A DNA stretch of 64,000 nt. It comes from Gracilaria gracilis (lineage: Eukaryota; Rhodophyta; Florideophyceae; Gracilariales; Gracilariaceae). A program made the position numbers and the translations under genes. Positions 12,301 through 22,394 of this stretch are shown piece after piece. The stretch is taken from the NCBI GenBank assembly GCA_030374805.1, contig JARGSG010000093.1, forward strand, positions 143,343 through 207,342. Direction: 5' to 3'. A model generated the notes under the pieces. It did no database searches. It saw nothing but the letters and a program-made list of their open reading frames with translations, and was not told where the DNA came from. Numbering within the stretch: the first letter of the stretch is position 1; every line of letters starts with the position of its first letter.

Positions 12301-13700
12301 GAGGAGCATCGAGAAAGGTTGAGCTAACTACTGCTAAAGTTTTCACAAATTTGAAGAGGCCATGTCGGCCAAATCACCGCTACGGAGCACCACATATACT
12401 TGGTACCTGGTATCCAGCCTGTTGCTCAACCATCTTACACTGCAGGGCCACGCCCTCGTCAAATCGAGCAGGAACATGTTGAATTCATGCTTGAGAAGGG
12501 GATAATTGAACCAGCTTAGTCAGCAGGGGCCTCGCCCGTAGTACGGGTTTTAAAATCAGACAGATCTCTCCGCTTCTGTGTATACTATCGGAAGCAGAAT
12601 GCAGCGACAGTGAGGGATACGTATCCATTACCGCCTATGGATGAATACATCGATATTTTGGGAGAAGCCAACTTGTTCACTACGCTTGATACCAACTGGG
12701 GATACTGGCAGGTGCCAATCGCTCCGAAAGACCGTGACAAGAGTGCATTCGTATGCTACGCTGGACTGTATCGCTTTCAGCGAGTGCCTTTTGGTTTAAC
12801 CAACGCCCCAGCCACCTTCCAGCGCGCTATCGTTATCATATTATCCCAGTAGAAGTGGAGAACTTGTCTGGTATATTTGGACGACATCATTGTCTTCAGT
12901 AAGAATATCGAATATCACTTCAACAATGCAGAGGAAATCCTCGCAAGGCTCGCTGAAGCTAAAATCACCTTGAAGATCAAGAAATGTGAATGATTTACCA
13001 AACAAGTAAATTACTTAGACCATAGGATCAACCCAGGAACTTTGGAGAAGAACGAAGTGCAGATCGCTGCTATTCGGGAAGCAAAGTGTCCGAAAACTCA
13101 GACTCAATTAAGTGCCTTCTTGGGGCTCTCTAACGTCTACAGAGGATTCTTTCCATGCTACTCACACATTGCAGCGCCTCTGAGCGCCTTACAAAAAAAA
13201 CAACCTGTACAGTTGAATGAATTCGGGTAATCCGAAACAGAGGCGTTTGAGATTCTGAAACGAATGCTGATAACAGCCCCTGTCCTAAAACTCCCTAGAT
13301 TGGATCTGCCCTATTTTTTTGACACGGATGCCAGTGAGTATCATGTTGGTTGTGCCCTCATTCAAACCCATGCAGATGGCAAACGCTATCCCTTCGGATA
13401 CTGGTCACGATCGCTGCACCAAGCAGAGAAGAACTACTCCGTGTCAGAGAAGGAATTCCTTGCTGTGGTACGGACTCTCACGAGCCTACTTCCTTACCTT
13501 CAAGGGGTACATTTCGAGGTCAATACCGATCCCTTATGCTTGAGATGGCTCATGTCAATTTCGGATCCTTCCAGACGTCTCATTCGATTGCATTTATGCC
13601 TTTCAGAATTCGACTTCACAAGCAATTATGAGAAGGGGACTGCTAACGTTCACGCCGATGCGTTATCTCGACTCGAGACTCTGGGTGAAACCCAACTAGA
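12301..13700 (+). pseudogene. pol: Reverse transcriptase and RNase H
   Basis: One frame from about 12301 contains, in order, HHIYLVPGIQPVAQPSY, EKGIIEPA, LRFCVYYRKQNAAT, YPLPPMDEYID, VPFGLTNAPATFQRA and VYLDDIIVFS (YLDD at 12874-12885, the RT active site). Then come the connection region and RNase H: FFDTDASEYHVGCALIQT from 13315, YSVSEKEFLAV, VNTDPLCLRW and NVHADALSR at 13645-13671. Stops at 12517 (TAG), 12850 (TAG), 12991 (TGA) and 13228 (TAA) interrupt an otherwise continuous frame. Domain order and motifs are standard for Ty3/gypsy. It is inactive as it stands. Confidence 0.9.
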
Positions 13701-16246
13701 GATCGACGACGATATACCTTGCAAAGTAATGGGCAAACCACTGGAAACGGAATTGGAAAAACTACAGGAACTAGATGATACCGAGATTCTTTCTGACTTA
13801 CTAATCGCTCAGACTACTGAAACAGACGCTGCAGATCAGCTCCAGCGTATCACGCTTGAAGAGCTGTTGCGTGAACAATTGACGGATGCTTTCTGCACGG
13901 CTATCCGCTCTCGCCTTAGCCGGGGGGAAAGGTTGCCTTTTAGTCTCGAGGATCGGGATGTTTTAGTTCGAACAGTCGAGAAGCGTGAGCAGATTGTGAT
14001 ACCACACTCACTCAAGAACAGGGTACTGCATTTGGCTCAGTACTTGCAATTTTCTGGTCATCCAGGTGGTACAAAGCCGTATCTCAGCCTCAGAAGAGAT
14101 TTCTACTATCTCACGTTGGCTTTGGACTCTCATGCAACAGGTAAGTTGTGTCCGACGTGCGCGAAGAACCACGTCAAATTCTGGAAGAAAGAAAAGTCAC
14201 CGAAGCTCTTCCCGGCGACTGAGTCTTTGCAGTACGTGAGTATCGATATACTTGGGGAGTTGAATCGCTCAAAGCGAGGAAATAGATACCTTTTGGTAAT
14301 TACGGACCGCTTTTCTAAGCTGGTACGAACTGTGCCGCTTAAACGGATCACTGCCACCGTGATAGCACGAGAGTTTATCAATCACTGGGTTTACTAATAC
14401 GAACCACAGGATACTCTTCTCTCAGACAATGGTAAGCAATTCGTTGCACGAATCTTTCAGATATATGTGAGATACTGGGCATTCGAAACGTGTTTACGAC
14501 GAGGTACCACCGACAGTGTAATGGTGAAGTGCAACGGTACAACCGAACTATTTTGCCCGCTCTACGGCATTGCATTGCATATCATCCGAGAGACTGTGGT
14601 TTGTATAAATATACACTTTGCTACGCGTACAATACGCAGGTTCAATCGAATACGAAGTTAGCGCCATTCGACTTGGTACTATCTCGACAACCGCCGGCCT
14701 TAGCAATCGAAATTGGCTCGCGCAGGACTTGAAGCGAAGACACACCGACGCCTGCTCAGTTTCACCTACGCTGGAGGGACGAGTAACGCAAACGCGCGCC
14801 ACAAGCTGCAAAGGAAATGGGGAGGGCCCAGGAGCTCTACATACGCAATTACGATGCAGCGCTACGACCGGTCATCCCGGATCTTCAAGTCTGAGGACAC
14901 TTTTTGGTGAGACTAGGGAAAATGGACGGGAGGAAACCCGGACAGGAAGAAGAGGAATTGAAACGCCATCACAAACTAGCGCCAATTGAAACAGGACCGC
15001 ACGAAGTCGTAGAGTTCAAAGACGAGACCGTTGTCATCCGGAGTGGTGAGGAGGTGGAGCGCGTTTCACGCGACAGGGTAGTGGGACCATTACATACAAA
15101 AGCTGAAGCTCGGCGAGGGTAGAAACAGCGTGTAGACACGAATGAGCACGGGACACAGCCACCCGTGGCGTCGGAGTGTTCTGATTTGCCTCCCCGTGTC
15201 CGATTGATTTCCCAGAAGTTTCCACTCGGCAGAACTACTGTGGAAAGCCGTCGTGACAAGTTGGGAGGCAGATTGAAGCCAAAAGGTACCCCTGTGCGCA
15301 ATATTATAGACTCAGGTTGTCCTGCAATGGCATGCAACGCAGCGCGCACTGTGGACACACCGCTCGTGAGAGGCTCCGCACTGGAGGTTACTACGCTCAC
15401 CAAGGTGGCACCTGAGATCTCCCATATGGAGCCGGACACCCCTATCGCAGGGTATCGTGATAAACGCACTCCAACCCGCAAAAGTCAGCACGAAGGTAGA
15501 GACTATGCCGCGGTCGGCCCCCTCGCTCCGTCCACCGATCCGAGGGTACAAAGCGTGATGAGACTATAGTCACTGAGAAGCATCAGGAGCACAAGGATGT
15601 GAAGGGAGTGGAAAGACCACAGAGGAAGGTTGTAATGGCGGAGACTACCGCGGAGGGAGCTGTGCAATAAGAGGTGATCCCCATTGAGAGGGCAATAATA
15701 CCCCTCGAAAAAGAAGCACCCTCGCGGGTGGACCTCAGGTGTACAGCGACGACTGACGTCGCGTTCTCCCCAGAAGAATCGGATACACCGAACATGAGGT
15801 TGGTGGCGTCGGCCACCCCGGAACGAAGTAGGGAACCAAGGTGGTTGGCCCTAAAGCAACAGATGGTAAAGAGACCTGTCGCTCGCGGCCACGCGGCAAA
15901 GGAAACCGACGCACCAGATGGGGGAATCGAGGAGACTCGGGATGTCACACACAAGAGAGGTGAGAAGCAATTCGCAAACGAGAACAGGCCTTAGGCCCCT
16001 GAGACATCCAGAAATGAGGACGGGTACGTCATTGAACGCATTGTAGCTCACGATAGCGATGGAAATGGCGACAGTCTATTGTTCAGAGTCCGTCGATACA
16101 GATATGTGCCCAAGGACGATACATGGGAGCCCATACGTAACCTGCCACGATCTCACGTGCTAGCGTACTGTAAACGCACGAAACTGTCCGTGCCAGACAA
16201 TATCAATTACGCTATTGTCGATTTAATTTTCTCAAAGGAGAATTAA
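13701..16246 (+). pseudogene. pol: Integrase with GPY/F-like region, long linker and chromodomain
   Basis: The integrase zinc region (HLAQYLQFSGHPGG ... CPTCAKNH) lies at about 14030-14170, the core at VSIDILGEL (~14236), LLSDNGKQF (~14413) and, after a frameshift near 14490, CNGEVQRYNRTI. A stop follows at 14395. ETGPHEVVEF ... VSRDRVVGP near 14980-15080 is a GPY/F-type C-terminal domain. About 0.9 kb of weakly conserved linker with stops and a frame change follows. Then comes a clear chromodomain at 16019-16190 (DGYVIERIVAHD ... FRVRRYRYVPKDDTWEPIRNL), and the frame ends at TAA 16244-16246. Chromodomains steer integration toward marked chromatin in chromoviruses. The linker is longer than usual. 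Confidence 0.85.
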
Positions 16247-16448
16247 GAAGCTGGAATCCCAATTGAGACAGGTCGTGAAGTACAACTCGGAGATGGAAAA
16301 GGAAGGAAGTCATGAGTGACGGAGAACGTCATGAACAGCATGAAGATGATGAAGATGAAGAAGATGAATCAAGAAGGTTGCAAAAGTGTGTGTTTATTAC
16401 AAGATCATCCTGTCAAACAAGTGGTGATGACGTCTAATCACCGCTAAG

Positions 16449-18500
16449 TTACGAACCCGTATCAAGATTGCTACCGCCAGGGCGATTGGGCAAAAGAGAT
16501 AGCATCTGCTGCGGACCGCTCGGAATCTGATCGAACGGGACACCGAAGTCGATGAAGAAAAGCTTCAGGACACTTAGCTCAGCCTCGTTCACCACACTTG
16601 TTAGTGCTTTGGGCGCAGGAGTCGTGTCCGACACAGGGACCAGGACCGGCTCGACGTCGTCATCCACTGCTAGGACTGGCTCGTTGATGTCAGCATTCTC
16701 CATTTCCTCGTCGTCGTACTCGACTTCGTTTAACTCGTCGACCCGTACACCCGAACTTACCGAGGCCGGTTCGAACAGAAAACCAGTGGAGTGAGTGGGT
16801 GGCATCGCTCGCGGATTCTCGCACATATTTTTGGCTTGTTCGCCATCAATTTGCAGGCTCGTCCAGGGATAGTACCACAAAAAGTCGCCACCGGGACCTG
16901 TCCTCCCAGGAAAGTGATCCGAGCGAGGCTTTTCTCGAGCATTCTGGTTCGTAGGGACAAGTGTCCAGTTGGTCTGGTCCATGATATCCGACAAACTGTG
17001 TAATTCTTCCTTGTCAGTGCGTGAACCAAACACGAAGGAAAGATCGAGCTCTCTCGCATAACGTCTGGCTGTCGGATTCATTTACCACAACTGGTAAGTG
17101 TCATAGACGTCCTAAAGGACATAAGCGGCCATCTTCGTGATGAAATCTGTGTAGAAAACCGCCCAAGAACCGAGAAACGGGTCGTTTGTCAGTTGAGAAC
17201 ACAACTAGATCAAGGCAGTAGAGAGCTCCACAGCGCAACCGTGATGACTCTCGATCTCGTGCCAATGTCTTGGAATGGGAACATAGTGACCGATGCGCGA
17301 AGGATACCGAATTCGGTTGATTTCAAGCATCTAATATGGAACCAAGTATCCAATTCTCGACCTTGAGCGTCACTCCCACCACATAAATTCCCAATAAGGT
17401 ATGTCGCGCTTGCAAAAGTAGCGAAACTTTGCATGGAGCTGGGGATTGTCGAAGCAGAGGGCGGCATTGGAAACGCAGCGTACACCGCGCCACTGTTGGA
17501 CACCCCTAGGAAAAAAAAGTTTTATAAATGGCGCACTACGTTTTGCAAAAAGTAACAAATGGCGTAGAAAAGCGTTGTCTTTATTTAAGAGATGGCGCAT
17601 AAATTTCATGCTCTACGCCATTTCACCGCCATTTATAGCATGATGTAAACAAAGATCTACGCCATTTTTGACACTTTTCATAAATGGCGTACACATATTG
17701 AATAACATTTAATACCTCAAATACGAGTGCTGAAAACTTATGTATTATTTGTGCGCTAATTATAAAAAGGTGCAGAAATGGCGTAAATCTTTGTGTACAT
17801 CATGCTATAAATGGCGGTGAAATGGCGTAAAGCATGAAATTTATGCGCCATCTCTTAGATAAAAGCAACGCTTTTCTACGCCATTTGTTACTTTTTGCCA
17901 AACGTAGTGCGCCATTTATAAAACTTTTTTTCCTAGGGCACCCAGATTGGCCACGTTCTCGACATAAGAGTACGATTCGCCCTTGATACTGCCATTCCAG
18001 GCATCGAATTTCCAATCTTCATTTAGGAGAACCGGTCCGATAGTGCGGCGCATCCACATGTACACAAGACGGACCAACTGTCTGTGGGCTTCTGCCATGG
18101 TCTGGTTACCGAAGCTACTTATCGCACTGTCCTGAACAGTGCAGCGGCTAAGCTAATCGTCAGTGTACAACGCGAACCCCATTAGGGCATCGACCGGCGA
18201 CCACATAGTCTCCAATGATATTTTCGTTGCTGACGGCCGCCGGGAAAAACCGCGGAGCGCGGGCGTACATCGCCAGATGTTGTAGTGGATCCAAGCCGAC
18301 CAGTTCGGAGTACCGCGGGAAAGTGCCAGCACCGTGAGTTGTGGCGGGCGGAGCCGCTGAACTGCCCACCAGATACGCTGGAGTATCGCTGGACAACACT
18401 TGCGGTAGCGGAGCCGTTTGAGATACTGACACTGGCAGATTCTGGGAAGCAGGAAGCTGCTACGGTCCGTCAAGATCGTCATAGAATGTTGGAGGGTTGA
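16449..18500 (-). pseudogene. Antisense gene inside the 3' part of the LTR element, split by a MITE
   Basis: The minus strand between the chromodomain and the 3' LTR reads as one protein of roughly 530 codons once the MITE at 17504-17938 is skipped. Segments are 18432-18160 (YSELVGLDPLQHLAMYARAP), then after a frameshift 18145-17940 (RQLVRLVYMWMRRTIGPVLL). After the MITE come FRYFCKRDIPYWEFMWW, then a frame ending in an open stretch 17081-16449. Several isolated stops are present. The C-terminal 100 residues are acidic. I see no signal peptide or membrane segment, so it does not look like an envelope. Antisense ORFs between pol and the 3' LTR are known in some plant Ty3/gypsy elements; function unknown here. 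Confidence 0.5.
17504..17938. mobile_element. 435-bp foldback MITE, copy 1
   Basis: Begins CCCTAGGAAAAAAAAG and ends CTTTTTTTTCCTAGGG. The two halves are long inverted repeats around a short asymmetric centre. The motif AAATGGCG or its complement recurs about a dozen times. CAC flanks both sides, consistent with a 3-bp target duplication. A second copy of the same length lies at 35247-35681 in the opposite orientation. No coding capacity. Inserted into the antisense gene of the LTR element, so it is younger. Confidence 0.9.
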
Positions 18501-18706
18501 CCACATACTGTGGAGGGTTGCTCTTCGTAGAGAAACGAAGTTGAGAGGCAAGGTGGCTTGTTGCGTTAAGGAGGTAACCAAGGGTGGTAGCGAGTGGAGA
18601 ATGCGTCGGTGTAATGACGACAAAAGAGTCGGGAAACAGAAGTGAAATTGAGAGAAGTGCCTAAGTAGAGCTTGCGTCGCGGTTGCTTCGCTCTTAACAT
18701 GGCGTA

Positions 18707-19454
18707 TGTAGCATTCAAGATGCATGATAAATCGTCATTGCGAAACGATACAAGTCGATGTCAGCGCTCATACTAAATGAGTAAGAATCGAGCTCGTTAT
18801 CAAGAAGTTGTGAGAAGGGATGCTTCCTGGGAAGACGTGAAATGGAGATTCTTGCAGGGATACTGCTCAGCAGTGCGCCTATAGTGGCCGCCGCCAAATA
18901 ATTTTAACTCTTTATTTTAGAATTAGACTATAGTGGAACGCCATGCATAGGCATATTACAGTGCAAATCTATTCGGCCCGCTGGCCTATGAAAAAGGAAA
19001 GAGCGCAGGTGAGGACGGCGGAGGCCAATCAACAACAAACTTCGTTCTAAAGTGGTAATCTTTGGAATCCTAGAGTTGCTGTGTACTACGGAGCACCCAT
19101 AGTATCAGTGCTTGGCTGCACCTGAGCTATAGCTCCTGTCCCGAGAATCTCCTCCACTGTTGCTGTGTTTTTGTCTGTTTTACGCCGTGTGTGCTGTGAG
19201 TCGTGTGTGTTTTATGTGTTTTGTGTGTTTTGGTCACAGGAGTGTCCGATCGTGGATCACCCGGACGTCTATCCGTACTTCAGTGCCGGGCGCCCCGTCG
19301 TGACCACACGTGATTTAGCTGATGCTTCTTTTCACGGTACTCACACCTTAGTTCTAGGCCCGTCCCTCGCAAGGCAACATCCAGCCTGTGCAGTCGTTTC
19401 AGTGGTTTTCCAACCGCTACCAAGGAGCCCTGCACCTGCTAGTGGTATAACACA
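18707..19454 (+). repeat. 3' LTR (748 bp)
   Basis: Direct repeat of 7939-8686, same length, TG...CA ends. Differences are mostly transitions. The sequence just before it is not obviously purine rich. Confidence 0.9.
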
Positions 19455-19459
19455 TTACC

Positions 19460-20000
19460 TACATGGGTATCGTCAATTTGGCTCGAGTCCGTATGTAGAT
19501 CTGAAACTATGGCAGGTGCTAGAAGCTTGGATTCAGGACGAGAAAGAGAGCGACCGTTTTTGTGCTGATGGACGCCTTTGCTGGGGGTATTCATCGACGC
19601 TCAGAAGTCCTAAATGGCCTTAACTTTCCGAGATGTGATGCGTTTGGTCGTACAATGCCTTTCCATTGCAGTACGCTATGTCCAATGACAGTTGCGCTGT
19701 CATTTGGAGCTAAAGTGGTGTATATTTGTCGGCTCCTGTCTGCTGGGAATCCTGCCCAGGAGGTTCCGCTCCAATACGTGGTTAGGATGCAGCGTTACGG
19801 CGTCTGTTCAGGCGTCCGATCTGGGGTTGGGCTCCATTTTACTATGCGATATGGGTTCTGGATGACTTCTTTGCTCCTCTCGCATTTGGAGGATATCTTT
19901 TATCGTCCAGCTCTCTTGATTACGGCTCCAGTACGGGTGAAAGAGGTGTTCGATTACATATCTTACAGGATAAGTTTCTCTGATGTTGCGCTAACGGTCT
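19460..20000. other. No gene recognised
   Basis: Flank of the LTR element. A plus-strand ORF (19562-20197, 211 codons) lacks any motif I know and overlaps the minus-strand MULE C-terminus at its 3' end. I do not call it a gene. Confidence 0.3.
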
Positions 20001-22390
20001 CTGACATCGTCGTAGACGACGTATACTCACGTGAGATAGGGGCAGGGAAAGCCCCAAGCCATTGCGTCCCGACAGCTACACCGTTACGCTATTTTGCCAG
20101 GGTGGCGTTTCTATTTTGTGCATGCATACCGTGTACATGTGAATCTGGTTTGTTGTGTCTGAGCAATTTGGGCACCAAAATTGGTAACGGTGTATGAGCA
20201 GAGTGTGAAAACGACTAGCAGCTGCTCTGATGCCACCTCGAGATCCTTCATATCAATATCATAATTGAAAGGAGCGTCATGGGTAGGAAGTACCACAGCG
20301 TTGGTTACTCCGTAGTACATGGAGAATCTAGCGGCTTGCCCCAGAAAATTTTCGACACTATAGAAAGTGAAGGTCTGCACCAGGCGTCTCGCTGTATTCA
20401 ACGAAAAGGGTAGTCCAGACATTAAGAGCCTAGTGTTGCTTTTCTTCGTCGTTCCCCTTTTAATCGCTTCAAAGAGGCGGTAATAACAAGAGGAACTTTC
20501 GAGAACGGGATATCTTCACTTAATATGCTGTGACGGTATCGACAATGTGATGATTTGCTGTACCCGCTGCCCCGTAACTGGAAGCGATACGACACTTTTA
20601 CATTTTTGTCGCAACGGAAAAGAAGCGAGGGGTTCTCATGTTACACGAAATTGTACCATTTTGGGTGGTCATGTTGAGGTGCAAAAGAATTAGTGCATGA
20701 AATGGGTCCTCCTGTCCTGGAATATCTCAAAAGTCACGCTTTTGCGCAGGTCCTACAGCTCGCGCATCATGTCCTCTTCATCTGAGGATCTTCAAATGAA
20801 TTTGCACCATCGTTAAGTGTTTAGGGCTTGGTTCTGATTCAATTGAAAGTCATCGTGGAAGACGGATGAGCTCGAGAACACGACCCTTATTGCTGCCAAT
20901 GGGGCGGCTCATTGAGCCACGTTGAAAGAAGGCGTAGATACGTGCACAAAAGCCTTGAAGTGGTGGAGTTTCCATGTAAAGCTCTCCTTCGTTTCGTTTC
21001 CAATGTACCCCATGAAGTAGATATGCATATAACCAACATTATTTCTTTCGTTTATGCTCAAAATAGGGAAACCGAACCGGTTGGAAATAGCATTGCAGTC
21101 CACGGACACCCCTGGTATGATACCATACTGTTCATAGTCCGTAAACCAATCCCCTGAACACCAGGCTACATATTGGAGGTCACTTCAAGTATTATTCCGA
21201 GAGAAGACCTTGTAGTCGGGGTTGCCCGACGTCATTTGAATGAGCTTTTGATCGTGCTGAAGGCATTCTTTGTCCTTTGGGTATCGCGAGTCAAAAAGAT
21301 ATGGAAGGGGTTCCCTGAAGAGCTCTCTTTCTACCTTAACCTCGTTCTTGCTCTCTATCAACTTCAGTACAACTTGATATTTCAGATGGAGATTGTTGCG
21401 CAGGTGGGTTTGAGCTTCAAACTGCACAGTATGACACATTTTACGGAGCACGACAGGAAGTTTGGCAGAATGATTGTGGTGCGCCCTGGAGAAGTCCAGA
21501 GTGAATACGAACTGTTGTGCGCTTGTGTTTGACAAACTTACTCTTCAAATTTTGGAAGTGTATGGGCAGTTGTAATGTTCTGCAAACTTAGAGGAGCATT
21601 TTAGATATTCGCGTGACAATATCTTCTTCCTGTACTCGTCCTCTTCATACTTAGAGTCTCGAATAAATAGTTTGAAACCAAAGTACTCCGCTATATATTG
21701 GAGATGATGCAATAACTGATGTTGAGTGCGGGATTTCATTTGATCGATGAACGCTACGAACCCTCGGCGGACCCATTTCTCCGCTGGATAATCGCCACTG
21801 CATGTAGAACTGTTCGTGTCACCATCTTCATCACCCGGCCTCAATCTTCTCTCCACTTGTTTACCACCAGCGCCCATTCCAGGTTCTCCGCCCTATTCCA
21901 TACTTCCACCAGTAAGATGGAATGCAGGAGAGTTATCTGACTTCTAAGCCACGATCATAGCCATTTTATAGATTACAATAAATGTTATGGTTATAAAGAT
22001 GAAAAAGTACTTGCTCCTGTTTCTTCAAATTCTTCTGCCTCACTTCATCAGTTATATATATGACTGACCTGTAATTGGAGGCGAGTGTAGGGGGATCAGG
22101 CTGTACTTCTAGGGAAGGGTTAGATCCTCTACTTCTGTTCACCCCCACATCTTCGGAACCTTCACGGCTACACTCATCGCTGACAACCATAACATCCCCC
22201 TTCACAGCTCTCCGGTCATTGGGAGGGTTCAGGTATTCCCCATCCTTCTTTTCCACTCTATCCATCACAATGTTGGAACGTGATGGCATTGAAGGGAAAA
22301 AATCTTCTTCATCAGAGAGAAATCCTCTCCTTGTGAAACATTCCTTATTATCGAAATGTATACCTGCATTCTTTTCTAGAGAATCAAATG
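20000..22390 (-). pseudogene. MULE (Mutator-like) transposase, copy 1, broken
   Basis: Minus-strand blocks in order: an acidic segment (22390-21966); YIAEYFGFKLFIRDSKYEED and LKCSSKFAEHYNCPYTSK (~21780-21550), a FAR1/MULE-type zinc-binding N-terminal region followed by HHNHSAKLP; then WCSGDWFTDYEQYGIIPGVS, VDCNAISNRFGFP, NETKESFTWKLHHFKAF (21160-20920), the MULE catalytic core pattern; then NAVVLPTHDAPFNYDIDM (20422-20111). The 29-kb copy on the plus strand has the same blocks. Stops and frameshifts separate them. No terminal repeats found; the adjacent LINE may have cut off its 5' end. MULE transposases cut and paste DNA; this one cannot. Confidence 0.6.
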
Positions 22391-22394
22391 TGAA

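Larger units (their letters stand above)
7939..19454 (+). mobile_element. Full-length Ty3/gypsy chromodomain LTR retrotransposon, 11.5 kb, inactive
   Basis: Two direct 748-bp repeats starting TGTAGCATTC and ending ATAACACA bound the element. Between them the plus strand reads gag, protease, RT, RNase H, integrase and chromodomain in the order typical of Ty3/gypsy chromoviruses. Flanks read TTATC (7934-7938) and TTACC (19455-19459), a probable 5-bp target duplication with one change. The coding part is broken by many in-frame stops and a few frameshifts. By eye the LTRs differ at about 30 of the first ~330 positions, so insertion is old. It carries an antisense ORF in its 3' region, which holds a later 435-bp MITE. 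I could not identify a convincing primer-binding site or polypurine tract. Confidence 0.9.

Noticed and set aside
16247-16420. Purine-rich stretch (GAAGATGATGAAGATGAAG) as the polypurine tract
   Set aside because: It is over 2 kb upstream of the 3' LTR; a functional tract should directly precede 18707.
19562-20197. 211-codon plus-strand ORF after the 3' LTR
   Set aside because: No motif, no homologue within the window, and its 3' part overlaps the minus-strand MULE block shared with copy 2.
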